This document shows, piece after piece, positions 8,467 through 17,266 of a stretch of 48,936 bases of DNA; positions within the stretch are counted from its first letter, which is position 1, and the number at the start of each line of letters is the position of its first letter. The stretch is from Clostridia bacterium. GTDB taxonomy: Bacteria; Bacillota; Clostridia; Acetivibrionales; JAFADI01. The notes beneath the pieces are model-generated. The model saw nothing but the letters and a program-made list of their open reading frames with translations, made no database searches and was not told the origin of the DNA. The stretch spans positions 1-48,936 of the forward strand of contig JAOAAU010000008.1 in assembly GCA_026418695.1 (NCBI GenBank), in the 5' to 3' direction. A program made the translations under genes and the position numbers.

Positions 8467-10215
8467 TTATTCTTCTGGATATTTTGCCCTCTTTGTATAG
8501 TGCGTATGCAAGAGTTTATGTGCCTTATGACTGCCTGGTTTTTCAAAGTACTCCTCATACAATGCTTTTACTCTTGGATTTTCATGAGACTTTCTGATTG
8601 GCAGCTCTCTGTCTTCCTCATAGATCGCTTTCGCTCTTTCTGCTCTCAAATCAACCCAGCTTCTTACTGTAGAAGGCTGAATCGGCTGTCCGCCGCCATT
8701 TACACAACCGCCTGGGCAACCCATAATTTCAATAAAGTGGTACTCTGCTTCTCCTGCGTTGATCTTATCAAGAAGCTTTCTTGCATTTCCAAGGCCATGA
8801 GCTACAGCCGCTTTAATTTTCAAACCACCTGCTTCAACAGTAGCTTCTTTAATTCCTTCAACACCGCGAACTGCATTATATTCTATATTATCGATGGATT
8901 TGCCTTCGAGGATTTCAGCCACGGTCCTTAATGCAGCTTCCATAACACCACCGGTTGCGCCGAAGATAACACCAGCTCCGGATGCTTCTCCCATAGGATC
9001 ATCAAAATGTCTTTCGGGAAGCTCTGTAAAGTCGATTCCAGCTTCTTTGATCATTCTGGCAAGTTCTCTGGTTGTCAATACAACATCGACATCCGCATAG
9101 CCGGTAGATGAAAGTTCAGGTCTCTGTGCTTCATATTTCTTCGCAGTACATGGCATAATGGATACCACAAAAATCTTTGCAGGATCAATGCCCATCTTTT
9201 CCGCATAGTAAGACTTCAGTACTGCACCGAACATTTCATGCGGTGATTTACAGCTGGAGAGGTTTTCAAGGAATTCCGGATAGTTGTGCTCACAGAACTT
9301 GATCCATCCAGGACTGCAGGATGTAATCAGAGGCAGTTTACCGCCTTCTTTGATTCTGTGAAGAAGCTCGGTTCCTTCTTCCATAATAGTGAGATCCGCT
9401 GCTGTATCTGTATCAAATACTTTCTTGAAACCCAAACGTCTCAAGGAAGCGATCATGTTGCTGGTTACTCTTGAACCGATCGGCATTCCGAACTCTTCAC
9501 CCAGCGCAACTCTTACCGCCGGAGCAGTCTGAACTACGACATGAAGATCAGGATTTGCCAGTGCCGCCCATACCTTGTCTGTATCATCCTTTTCACGGAG
9601 AGCGCCTACAGGACATACTGCAATGCACTGACCGCACATTGTACAAGATACATCATTCAAGGATTTATTGAAAGCACAGGTTACAGTTGTATTAAAACCT
9701 CTTTCCATCGTATCGATAGCGGATACGGTCTGAACATTTTTACACATGCTCACACAACGTCTGCAAAGTACGCACTTGTTAGGATCTCTAACGATGGATG
9801 GAGAGAATTCATCCAAAGGAAGCAATTTTGCTTCACCTTCAAATCTGAGGCCCTTGATATTAAGGTCTTCTGAAAGCTGTTGAAGCTCACAGTTGCTGCT
9901 TCTTACACAAGTCAGACATTTCTTGTCATGGTTGGACAAAATCAGTTCCAAGGTTACTTTTCTTGCTTCTCTTACTGCAGGGCTCTGAGTATAAATCTCA
10001 AGACCTTCGGATACCGGATAAACACATGCTGCCTGAAGTGCTCTTGCGCCTTTAACCTCAACAACGCACATTCTGCATGCACCGATTTCATTGATTTCCT
10101 TGAGGAAGCAGAGTGTTGGGATCGCAATATTTGCTGCTCTCGCCGCTTCCAGGATGGTATAGTTTTTAGGAACCTGTATTTTTCGTGTATCTATCGTAAT
10201 ATTTACCATTTCCAT
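8467..10215 (-). CDS. hydA: [FeFe]-hydrogenase catalytic subunit, NAD(P)H/ferredoxin-dependent (HydA/HndD)
   Basis: 582 residues, the standard length of HndD/HydA. Order: N-terminal [2Fe-2S] domain (Cys 36, 47, 50, 64), a His-ligated cluster (His96, Cys 100, 103, 109), two 4Fe-4S motifs (Cys 148/151/154/158 and 191/194/197/201), then the H-cluster domain with TSCSPGW (Cys300), MPCTAKK (Cys355) and EIMGCPGGC (Cys 500 and 504), and the C-terminal small-subunit-like helix region. It reduces protons to H2. With the diaphorase and NuoE-like subunits it should form an electron-bifurcating complex using NADH and reduced ferredoxin. The ATG at 10215 is preceded by GGGGAG at eight bases; an in-frame upstream extension to 10287 is rejected because it lacks a ribosome site. 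Confidence 0.96.
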   Translation of the reverse strand: MEMVNITIDTRKIQVPKNYTILEAARAANIAIPTLCFLKEINEIGACRMCVVEVKGARALQAACVYPVSEGLEIYTQSPAVREARKVTLELILSNHDKKCLTCVRSSNCELQQLSEDLNIKGLRFEGEAKLLPLDEFSPSIVRDPNKCVLCRRCVSMCKNVQTVSAIDTMERGFNTTVTCAFNKSLNDVSCTMCGQCIAVCPVGALREKDDTDKVWAALANPDLHVVVQTAPAVRVALGEEFGMPIGSRVTSNMIASLRRLGFKKVFDTDTAADLTIMEEGTELLHRIKEGGKLPLITSCSPGWIKFCEHNYPEFLENLSSCKSPHEMFGAVLKSYYAEKMGIDPAKIFVVSIMPCTAKKYEAQRPELSSTGYADVDVVLTTRELARMIKEAGIDFTELPERHFDDPMGEASGAGVIFGATGGVMEAALRTVAEILEGKSIDNIEYNAVRGVEGIKEATVEAGGLKIKAAVAHGLGNARKLLDKINAGEAEYHFIEIMGCPGGCVNGGGQPIQPSTVRSWVDLRAERAKAIYEEDRELPIRKSHENPRVKALYEEYFEKPGSHKAHKLLHTHYTKRAKYPEE

Positions 10216-10234
10216 TGATTTCACTCCCCTTCCA

Positions 10235-12034
10235 TTAAACATTCTTAAATATGGCTTTGAACGGACATTTTTCCATACAAACGCCACACTTAATACATTT
10301 TTCCTGATTGATCACATAAGGCACTTTCTTCTCACCCTTGATCGCATTCACAGGACACTGCTTCGCACATATATTACAGCTCTTACATTTTTCAGCGCTG
10401 ATGACATACTGCATCATGGACTTACATACACCTGCAGGACATTTCTTATCCTTGATGTGCGCTTCGTATTCACTTCTGAAGAAACGGATCATGCTCAATA
10501 CTGGGTTCGGAGCTGTCTGTCCCAATCCGCAAAGAGCAGATGCCTTGATGTTCTTTGCCAAAAGCTCAAGCTTATCGAGGTCTCCGTCTTGTCCTTTACC
10601 CGCTGTGATTCTATCAAGAATTTCAAGCATTCTCTTTGTACCGATACGGCACGGAGGACATTTACCACAGGATTCATCCACGGTAAATTCGAGGAAGAAC
10701 TTTGCCATATCCACCATACAAGTGTCTTCATCCATAACGATCAATCCGCCGGAACCCATCATGGAACCGAGGGCAATCAAGGAATCATAATCGATCGGAG
10801 TATCCAAGTGTTCCGCAGGAATACATCCGCCGGAAGGTCCGCCGGTCTGACAGGCCTTAAACTTCTTGCCATTCGGGATACCGCCGCCGATATCATATAC
10901 AACTTCTCTCATGGTAGTTCCCATCGGAACTTCAACGAGACCTGTATTGTTGATCTTACCGCCAACCGCGAATACCTTTGTTCCCTTGCTCTTTTCAGTA
11001 CCAATGCTTGCAAACCATTCTGCTCCTTTAAGGAAGATCACAGGAATGTTTGCGTAGGTTTCAACGTTGTTCAAGATGGTTGGCTTCTGCCACAATCCCT
11101 TAACTGCCGGGAACGGAGGTCTTGGTCTTGGTTCCCCTCTGTGACCTTCAATGGAGGTCATCAATGCAGTTTCTTCACCACAAACGAAGGCACCTGCACC
11201 AAGTCTGATTTCAAGGTCAAAATCGAACCCTGTTCCAAATATATTTTTACCAAGCAATCCATATTCTTTTGCCTGTTCGATTGCAATCTGAAGTCTCTTT
11301 ACTGCAATAGGGTACTCTGCTCTTACATAAACAAAGCCCTGGTTTGATCCGATCGCGTAGCCCGCAATTGCCATCGCTTCAATGAGTGAATGAGGATCTC
11401 CCTCCAATACGCTTCTGTCCATGAATGCGCCAGGGTCACCTTCATCCGCATTACAGCAAACATACTTCTGATCTGCAGTCTGCTTCGCTGCAAATTCCCA
11501 TTTTAAACCGGTCGGGAAGCCCCCGCCCCCTCTTCCTCTAAGTCCGGATTTCTTTACAGTGTCAACCACCTGCTCCGGAGTCATTTCAGTCAAAACCTTT
11601 GCCAATGCTTTATAACCGTCAAATGCGATATACTCATCAATCACTTCGGGGTTGATGACACCACAGTTTCTCAATGCAACTCTAAGCTGTCTGGTGAAGA
11701 ATCCAACGCCATCCAAAGACTTGGTGATGTCTTCCGCTTCCTTGTCTCCGGCTAGAAGTCTCTTAACGATTCTTCCTTTCAAAAGATGTTCTTCAACGAT
11801 TTCCTTTACGTCCTTGATCTGAACCATGGTATACATGGAACCTTCAGGGTAAACTACAACGATCGGCCCTTCGGCGCATAATCCAAAACATCCGGTTTTA
11901 ACAATCTTAACTTCATTTTCAAGTTTATTTGCTTGCAATTGAGCTTCCAATTCCGTCATGATCTTCTCACTGTTTGAAGATGTACAGCCTGTACCTCCAC
12001 AAACAAGAACGTGCGCTCTATATATGTTTTGCAT
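10235..12034 (-). CDS. hydB: Hydrogenase diaphorase subunit, NuoF-like (HydB/HndC)
   Basis: 599 residues. An N-terminal thioredoxin-like [2Fe-2S] domain (Cys 12, 17, 49, 53) is followed by the FMN/NADH-binding NuoF core (GLRGRGGGGFPTGLKWE at 164-180), the NuoF 4Fe-4S site (ESCGKCPPC with Cys 456, 459, 462, plus Cys502) and a C-terminal two-cluster ferredoxin domain (Cys 550/553/556/560 and 580/583/586/590). It takes electrons from NADH and passes them to HydA. AGGAGGG precedes the ATG. Between it and the previous gene lies a 193-bp spacer that holds a MITE-like repeat, unlike the overlapping junctions elsewhere in this operon. Confidence 0.95.
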   Translation of the reverse strand: MQNIYRAHVLVCGGTGCTSSNSEKIMTELEAQLQANKLENEVKIVKTGCFGLCAEGPIVVVYPEGSMYTMVQIKDVKEIVEEHLLKGRIVKRLLAGDKEAEDITKSLDGVGFFTRQLRVALRNCGVINPEVIDEYIAFDGYKALAKVLTEMTPEQVVDTVKKSGLRGRGGGGFPTGLKWEFAAKQTADQKYVCCNADEGDPGAFMDRSVLEGDPHSLIEAMAIAGYAIGSNQGFVYVRAEYPIAVKRLQIAIEQAKEYGLLGKNIFGTGFDFDLEIRLGAGAFVCGEETALMTSIEGHRGEPRPRPPFPAVKGLWQKPTILNNVETYANIPVIFLKGAEWFASIGTEKSKGTKVFAVGGKINNTGLVEVPMGTTMREVVYDIGGGIPNGKKFKACQTGGPSGGCIPAEHLDTPIDYDSLIALGSMMGSGGLIVMDEDTCMVDMAKFFLEFTVDESCGKCPPCRIGTKRMLEILDRITAGKGQDGDLDKLELLAKNIKASALCGLGQTAPNPVLSMIRFFRSEYEAHIKDKKCPAGVCKSMMQYVISAEKCKSCNICAKQCPVNAIKGEKKVPYVINQEKCIKCGVCMEKCPFKAIFKNV

Positions 12035-12060
12035 TTTATTTTAACCCTCCTTTATTTCAA

Positions 12061-12225
12061 TTGACAATTGACAGTGGACAATGTACAGTAAACACTTTTA
12101 CAATCCCAAAATCAATATTACCTTCTGCTAAAATCAAGTTCCTTCTTTTACAGTTTTATTCCACTCTACCGTCAAACTGATCTGCTCTTCAGTGGTTTTA
12201 AACTGTCAACTGTAAATTGTGCACT
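12061..12225. repeat. MITE-like element with imperfect terminal inverted repeats
   Basis: A 17-bp segment at 12073-12089 (AGTGGACAATGTACAGT) recurs inverted at 12209-12225 with two mismatches. The left end also carries a short run of TTGACAATTGACA units. The block of about 165 bp holds no open reading frame of note and ends two bases before the hndB-like stop codon. Size, inverted ends and lack of coding fit a small non-autonomous element; a copy elsewhere in the genome would be needed to prove it. Confidence 0.5.
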
Positions 12226-12227
12226 CG

Positions 12228-12599
12228 TTATTTCACTTCGGATGCGCCGATGGTCAAATCTGTACAGACTCTGCCGTTTACAACATGTTCGGCAACAACA
12301 CGAACAGCTTTTTCTGCATTCATTTTCACATAGGTTACCTTGCTTCCGTCCGGATTGATGACTTCAATTACAGGCTCCAGCTTGCAAACCCCAATACAGC
12401 CTGTCATGGTTACAGATACGTTGCTGATATTTCTCTTTTTCAATTCTTCAAGCAATGCAGTCATAACCGGTCTTGCACCAGCAGCGATTCCACAGGTTGC
12501 CATTCCGACAACTATTCTTAATCCGTCCTTGTTGGTTCTCAGGCTGATCTGTTCCAGCGTTTTCTTTCTGATTTCTTCAAGTTCAGCTAATGATTTCAT
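12228..12599 (-). CDS. Thioredoxin-like [2Fe-2S] ferredoxin subunit (HndB-like)
   Basis: 123 residues of the small thioredoxin-fold ferredoxin family found in NADP-reducing and bifurcating hydrogenase operons. Cys residues seen: Cys36 in GMATCGIAAGAR, Cys68 and Cys72 in TGCIGVC, and Cys112. It is thought to carry electrons between subunits. The ATG at 12599 follows GGAGGTG by six bases. It overlaps the end of the upstream ATPase gene by 17 bp, which supports tight coupling. Confidence 0.88.
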   Translation of the reverse strand: MKSLAELEEIRKKTLEQISLRTNKDGLRIVVGMATCGIAAGARPVMTALLEELKKRNISNVSVTMTGCIGVCKLEPVIEVINPDGSKVTYVKMNAEKAVRVVAEHVVNGRVCTDLTIGASEVK

Positions 12600-13149
12600 G
12601 CAATACACCTCCGAAAATAAACTTTATTCCCTCATCTATATATTCCTTAACCCAGGTTATCACTTCATATTCGGTAATCGGTACCCCGCCCAGTTTATCA
12701 ATGACCTCATAGGAGTCAAAGGAAAACTCGTCTTTTTTATTGCTCAGCTGCAGCACCCATTGCGTCTCCGGCTTTGAGAGGATAACACCGACCATTGTTT
12801 CAGTTATGTCGCCCAGTGGTAATCGATCTAAGTGTGATATCTTGAAAGTAGCTTTAACCGTAGTCCCCTGATTTTTGGCCGAATAAATCTCGAATGTCCC
12901 GCCAGCCAGTTCTGCCGCTTCTTTAAAAAGCGGAACTCCCAGTCCGATTTTCCTTGTGGTTCTGGTCGTTGTGAAAGGGCTGGTAACCTGTTTTAAAAAG
13001 TCTTCATCCATTCCCGTACCATTATCTGATACGGTGAATATTATATCATCCGATACTTGATCCGCTGATATTTTGACTTCTATTTTTGAAGCTTTGGCAG
13101 TGATGGAGTTTTGAAGAATATCCATCAAGTGCAGTGACAGGTCTCTCAT
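12583..13149 (-). CDS. GHKL-type ATP-binding protein of the hydrogenase operon
   Basis: 188 residues with a stand-alone HATPase fold: N-box LHLMDILQNSITA (about 6-18), G1 DNGTGMD and G2 IGLGVPL. There is no HisKA domain, no phospho-acceptor His motif and no membrane segment. The C-terminal half has no domain I recognise. Genes like this sit between the nuoE-like and hndB-like genes in several clostridial hydrogenase operons. The start codon overlaps the stop of the NuoE-like gene (ATGA). Its role is unknown; an anti-sigma-like kinase or an assembly/regulatory ATPase are both possible. Confidence 0.8.
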   Translation of the reverse strand: MRDLSLHLMDILQNSITAKASKIEVKISADQVSDDIIFTVSDNGTGMDEDFLKQVTSPFTTTRTTRKIGLGVPLFKEAAELAGGTFEIYSAKNQGTTVKATFKISHLDRLPLGDITETMVGVILSKPETQWVLQLSNKKDEFSFDSYEVIDKLGGVPITEYEVITWVKEYIDEGIKFIFGGVLHEIIS

Positions 13150-13664
13150 TTGTTTTCTGTCTTTGTATAGCTTTCAATAATTCCTTCAACATCATCAGGA
13201 TTGAGTCTTCCATGTACATCCTCATTGATGGTGATTACAGGAGCAAGTCCGCATGCACCGATACATCTGCATGCATCCAGTGAGAACAAACCATCTTCCG
13301 TACATTCTCCAACTTCAATTCCGAGTTTCTCCTTTAATTTATCCAGGATAATCCCTGAACCCTTAACATAACATGCCGTACCCATACAAACGTTGATTTT
13401 ATATTTCCCTTTTGGTTTTAATGAGAACTGTGTGTAGAACGTAACAACGCCATAGATCTCAGCCAAGGGCACATCCAGGCCTTCAGAAATCTTTTTCTGT
13501 ACACTCATGGGAAGGTAGCCATATACTTCCTGAGCCTCGTGCAATACAGGAATCAAAGCACCTCTGACGTCCTTGTATTTCGCAATAATCTCCTGGAGCT
13601 TCTGATCTCTCTCATCAACACATGCTTCGGCAGTTCCACAGCAACAGCATTTGTTTTCGCTCAT
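13146..13664 (-). CDS. hydC: NuoE-like [2Fe-2S] subunit of bifurcating hydrogenase (HydC/HndA)
   Basis: 172 residues. Four Cys ligands of the NuoE cluster are present at 93 and 98 (CMGTACYVKG) and at 134 and 138 (RCIGAC). The N-terminus has an unusual CCCC run (residues 6-9), which might hold metal or be flexible. First gene of the five-gene operon: NuoE-like, GHKL ATPase, HndB-like, NuoF-like, HydA. AAGGAGGT lies eight bases before the ATG. Transcription starts at a near-consensus promoter with a Rex operator just downstream. Confidence 0.94.
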   Translation of the reverse strand: MSENKCCCCGTAEACVDERDQKLQEIIAKYKDVRGALIPVLHEAQEVYGYLPMSVQKKISEGLDVPLAEIYGVVTFYTQFSLKPKGKYKINVCMGTACYVKGSGIILDKLKEKLGIEVGECTEDGLFSLDACRCIGACGLAPVITINEDVHGRLNPDDVEGIIESYTKTENK

Positions 13665-13720
13665 TAAAATTGACCTCCTTACGAAAAAATGAGATATTAT
13701 TTACAAATTTTTCACAAAGG

Positions 13721-13738
13721 TTGTTAAGTATTTAACAA
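13721..13738. promoter_or_regulatory. Rex operator (NADH/NAD+ redox repressor site)
   Basis: TTGTTAAGTATTTAACAA is a perfect inverted repeat (7-4-7) that fits the clostridial Rex consensus TTGTTAANNNNTTAACAA. It lies just downstream of the predicted transcription start of the hydrogenase operon, where a bound repressor would block RNA polymerase. Rex leaves DNA when NADH is high, so the NADH-consuming hydrogenase would be induced by reduced conditions. No rex gene is in the window. Confidence 0.9.
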
Positions 13739-13749
13739 ACCGTGATGCA

Positions 13750-13778
13750 ATTATATCAAATTTTATGCAAACATTCAA
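13750..13778 (-). promoter_or_regulatory. Sigma-A promoter of the hydrogenase operon
   Basis: Minus-strand TTGAAT (13778-13773), 17 bp, TATAAT (13755-13750). The start point falls near 13743, about 5 bp before the Rex operator. Confidence 0.82.
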
Positions 13779-13812
13779 TAAGTATCATGAAATTTATCAA
13801 TGCCAACCTATA

Positions 13813-13838
13813 ACAAAAGGGCTTTTCAGCCCTTTTGT
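13813..13838 (-). terminator. Intrinsic terminator after the 1097-residue GH94 gene
   Basis: An 11-bp perfect stem, ACAAAAGGGCT with AGCCCTTTTGT, and a 4-base loop, 58 bp past the stop. The U-run is inside the stem arm (CCCTTTTGTTAT), so strength is moderate. It insulates this gene from the hydrogenase promoter at 13750. Confidence 0.75.
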
Positions 13839-13895
13839 CCCCTACAAATCCTTTAACTTAACGAATTTCAGCAGTATTTAATGTAAATATTTCTA

Positions 13896-16800
13896 TTATT
13901 CAAGCCATACATCAATTCTATGATAGACTCCATCTCTTACATTCCCTGCAAAAGGTTGGGAAATAACACTTCCAGCGATCTCTGCCTTCGTTTTGTCACC
14001 GGACAGCTCTATTTTCCTGATCTCTGCCCCGTCCCCGCCATAAGTATTCCTTCCGTTGGGATTATGGAAAACAAGAACAGTTCTGCCAAGGAAATTGATA
14101 CTAAATGTATTTTTTTCAAGTAGCAATTCCCTCGGTCCTTCATTTTCATTGAGAATAACCTTTTTATCTTCTTGTGTAAACAGGCTGTGATGTAATGCAG
14201 GCTTTATTCTCAGCTCAAGCTCTCCATTTTCATTCACCGTAAAGGGTTCTTTCCCTACAGCCATGACCAGCAGCATATGATAAAACTCCGAAGTGGTCCC
14301 GCTCAGCCTTGCAACAAAACCGTTTCCATGCACGGTTTCATCGGGATTTGAGCTGCTTGCTACGAAGGAGGAGTTTTCAAATATACTGCGTCCGTATACT
14401 TCCGGCTTTTGGAAAGGAATCAAAGCCGTCTTCATATCTGTATAAAATCCTTCGTACACTCCACTTTTCACCAATTCCAAAAGGTACTTGTATTCCATGT
14501 GCAGGAATATGGATTCGTTTTCCAGCCACCCCGGTGTAAAAGCCCTAAGCCTCCCTATTTCCATCGGTGTGTCCTTTAATGAACCATTGACTTTATACAT
14601 TCCCAGCTTTTCGTCATAAAGTTCACTCTCTCTAATGGAACGATACAGCTGATCAGCCCTACTTTGGTCCTTCTCGATTTTTAACGCGTGCACCTGGCCT
14701 TCCAGGAATGGCGGAAGCGGCTTCTGTTCAAATCTTTTTACTTTGATACAGCCGTTTTCCATTACGTATTCTACCGGCTTATTGATAAAATAAGTATTAA
14801 AGATGCCAAGGGCTTTATTATATGCCTTTTCCTTCGCTCTGTTCAGTTTGGTGATGCAAAGATCAAAAAACGCATTCACAGTACTTAAGGATAGTGTTGC
14901 TTCCTTCCCGTCAATACCATAGAGAACTTTTTCTCTATAGGCTTCCTTTGCAGAATATGCTGCATCCCAGTACCTAAAGTTCCCTTCCTCGGTATCTTCG
15001 TCCAAGGTTTGCTTTAAGCTCTCGGAAACCTTTGTCATGAACTCATGGATTTCTTCCGGCAAAAGAATACTTTCCTTTTCAAGGTTGTATTTCTCATTCC
15101 ATTGCTTCAAAAGCAGGATGAGCCGCAAGAGTTCAAAGGTTTCAGAAGTCGACGACCCAAACAGTGCAGGCATTCCGTTGGTTGCATCATCCCAGTTTGG
15201 TTTGTCAGCTTCCATTTCAATACCGACTCCATGAGCATCCAGCGCTGCCATTTTGCATACGCACAGTGTCAATAGCTTCGAATACAAGGATGTGGAGTAT
15301 ATATCCCCTTTCCCGTATTGTACTCTGACCTTATTGGGTTCAACCTCCCGTTGGGAAAGCATCTGCATTTTCTCCGGAACTTTTTTAACAGCTCCGAACT
15401 GTCTTAATTCGTTATTCTTATAGGTTACATACTTTTCTTTTCTAGGGACCACCCGATAGATGTCATCATAGAAATTGAAAATCTTTTTATCGATCAGAAG
15501 CTCTTTGATTTTGTCAGGAAATACCCCTGCATAGCTCTCCAGCAGATCCGTGTTATAAAACCAGTGATCGCTCCAGTAACCCTCTCCATGTTCAGCTTCC
15601 TCAATCTTCCTGCTGCCCAGGATGATTTCATGGATGAAAGTTTCCAGGCTTGCCTTCAATTCAATCCCTTCCTGTTGAACATGACAAATCAAGGTGTAGG
15701 GGATAAAAGGCTTACTAAGGAAACCCCGAAGCTTTTCCGCCTGCTGCTCGGGTACCAGCTTTTTGAGCTTTTGGATGTTTTCCTCACTCTTTTCATAGAT
15801 ATAGCTCAAGCCTTTGACAACCAATGGGTTGTATCCGTCCAACTGGATCAGGTTCATAAAATAATGGATATTGGAGATTCCCACATCGGGGTTAAACCAC
15901 ACGTCGTTTCTCCGGTTCTGGTTGATGTCCCTGTAAGCACCGTTTCCCTGGGAGTAGAATGTCGGCATAAGCCTGAAGCTGTTATAATCTCTTTCAAGAT
16001 CACCATGACGTCTTGAGTACACATAAAGCACGTCTTTCTTACCATCAGCCTCTAATGTCAGTGGATAGCCGCCTCGTAGGATATTGTCCAGGAAATTCTG
16101 CCGGCTGTAGGAATCAAACGCTTCAAAAGCGGAATGTACAAAGGCTTTATCCATGAGTTCTTGAATTAATTTCGCATTTTCAGCCGATTTTTGCTCAAAG
16201 TAACCGTCTTCAAGCATCCTGGGCGTATAGCTGTTCAACGGATGGACTCCTTCAGTATGTCCGATCAGGGTATACAGCGTTTGTTCTTCCTTCGCCCCCA
16301 GAGAAAACTTTACAAAACCCAAAGCACAGGGTGTTCTATTTTCAAAATGCTGTACCTCGTCTACTTTAAAACCTTCTTCGTTAAATCTTTGAGGGTATGA
16401 AAAATCCAAAACGTGTCCGAAAGCAACCGTAGGATCGATCACTGGCGCTGTCAGCTTTACGCCTCCCTGTTTGTCGTGAAGGAAGCTTATATAGAAGTTG
16501 CCCTTTTCAACCGGAATCACTTCCGTACTATCATTGGGCAGAACTTTTAACCTATAAAAAGGAACACTGTTTTCCATGTTTTCAACATAGGTCCAGGCCT
16601 CCATCGTTCTGCTCATTCCTTTGACATAGAAATCTGCCAGACCATAGGGTGTAATGACCGGAAGCCCATCCAACAGTTCAATTTCCACAGGCTCTCCCGA
16701 CAGATTGGTCACGGTGGTTTCTCTCGCGAGAGCAGCAAAAGGCTCGTTTGGAATGGTAAAGTATTTGATTTTGACCGCAAGACCCAGACTTTGATTGATT

Positions 16801-17189
16801 TCTTCAATCTCCAAATCATAAGGTCGGATGGTCATGGTGTTTTCAATTTCATAAACCTGATTGGCCATGGTGTCCTGGAAAGGTTCATAAAACTTCTGTT
16901 CACTGCCCTTTCTGCACTTGATGAATGTCCTGAACCCCTGAGTTCCTACGATCCGGTAAGACTTGTTGGCGGGCTGGAATTCCATGATGGCCCCATCCTT
17001 GCTTTCCGTTCCAAAGCTGGCGATGCACTGGCCTCTGTTTACATAAAAGCACCACAGGGGAATCCCCATCAATCCGGAGATCCCGGGAAAGAAACTGGAA
17101 AAAGGCTTTGCCTTTGAATAATTCTTGATGACAAACTTCATCTTGTCTTTTTGATCGATCTCATATCGAACTGCTTTCTGGTTGTTCAT
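13896..17189 (-). CDS. GH94-family glycoside phosphorylase, large uncharacterised type
   Basis: 1097 residues, cytoplasmic (no signal peptide). GH94 enzymes cleave beta-glucosidic bonds with phosphate, releasing alpha-glucose 1-phosphate with inversion. Visible family blocks: the N-terminal sandwich start IPLWCFYVNRGQGIAS-like (43-58, here NRGQCIAS), YRDINQNRRND at 419-429 (the place of the RDxxQD motif), and YWSDHWFYN at 538-546, where Asp541 sits in the position expected for the catalytic acid. NGMPALFGSS near 671-680 is typical of the phosphate side. Cellobiose phosphorylases are about 810 residues, so this is longer. The catalytic Asp position differs from that known for 1,2-beta-oligoglucan phosphorylase. 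Substrate unknown. GGGAGGT stands 13 bases before the ATG, rather far. Last gene of the sugar locus. Confidence 0.75.
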   Translation of the reverse strand: MNNQKAVRYEIDQKDKMKFVIKNYSKAKPFSSFFPGISGLMGIPLWCFYVNRGQCIASFGTESKDGAIMEFQPANKSYRIVGTQGFRTFIKCRKGSEQKFYEPFQDTMANQVYEIENTMTIRPYDLEIEEINQSLGLAVKIKYFTIPNEPFAALARETTVTNLSGEPVEIELLDGLPVITPYGLADFYVKGMSRTMEAWTYVENMENSVPFYRLKVLPNDSTEVIPVEKGNFYISFLHDKQGGVKLTAPVIDPTVAFGHVLDFSYPQRFNEEGFKVDEVQHFENRTPCALGFVKFSLGAKEEQTLYTLIGHTEGVHPLNSYTPRMLEDGYFEQKSAENAKLIQELMDKAFVHSAFEAFDSYSRQNFLDNILRGGYPLTLEADGKKDVLYVYSRRHGDLERDYNSFRLMPTFYSQGNGAYRDINQNRRNDVWFNPDVGISNIHYFMNLIQLDGYNPLVVKGLSYIYEKSEENIQKLKKLVPEQQAEKLRGFLSKPFIPYTLICHVQQEGIELKASLETFIHEIILGSRKIEEAEHGEGYWSDHWFYNTDLLESYAGVFPDKIKELLIDKKIFNFYDDIYRVVPRKEKYVTYKNNELRQFGAVKKVPEKMQMLSQREVEPNKVRVQYGKGDIYSTSLYSKLLTLCVCKMAALDAHGVGIEMEADKPNWDDATNGMPALFGSSTSETFELLRLILLLKQWNEKYNLEKESILLPEEIHEFMTKVSESLKQTLDEDTEEGNFRYWDAAYSAKEAYREKVLYGIDGKEATLSLSTVNAFFDLCITKLNRAKEKAYNKALGIFNTYFINKPVEYVMENGCIKVKRFEQKPLPPFLEGQVHALKIEKDQSRADQLYRSIRESELYDEKLGMYKVNGSLKDTPMEIGRLRAFTPGWLENESIFLHMEYKYLLELVKSGVYEGFYTDMKTALIPFQKPEVYGRSIFENSSFVASSSNPDETVHGNGFVARLSGTTSEFYHMLLVMAVGKEPFTVNENGELELRIKPALHHSLFTQEDKKVILNENEGPRELLLEKNTFSINFLGRTVLVFHNPNGRNTYGGDGAEIRKIELSGDKTKAEIAGSVISQPFAGNVRDGVYHRIDVWLE

Positions 17190-17266
17190 ATCTATCCACT
17201 TGACCTCCCGAAATATTTCTCTTGATTACTTTACCTATAAATATAATTCAGATAAGTTCCCTTTTG

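Noticed and set aside
10216..10287. Longer N-terminal forms of hydA and of several lipoproteins and the MATE gene
   Set aside because: The extensions lack ribosome sites, overlap neighbours or would mask signal peptides, while downstream starts have good sites.
12583..13149. Calling the GHKL protein a histidine kinase
   Set aside because: There is no HisKA domain, H-box or sensor part; only the ATP-binding fold is present.
13896..17189. Assignment of the 1097-residue protein to 1,2-beta-oligoglucan phosphorylase on length
   Set aside because: In that enzyme the catalytic Asp lies much further along (about 735 from memory), while the candidate here is at 541.
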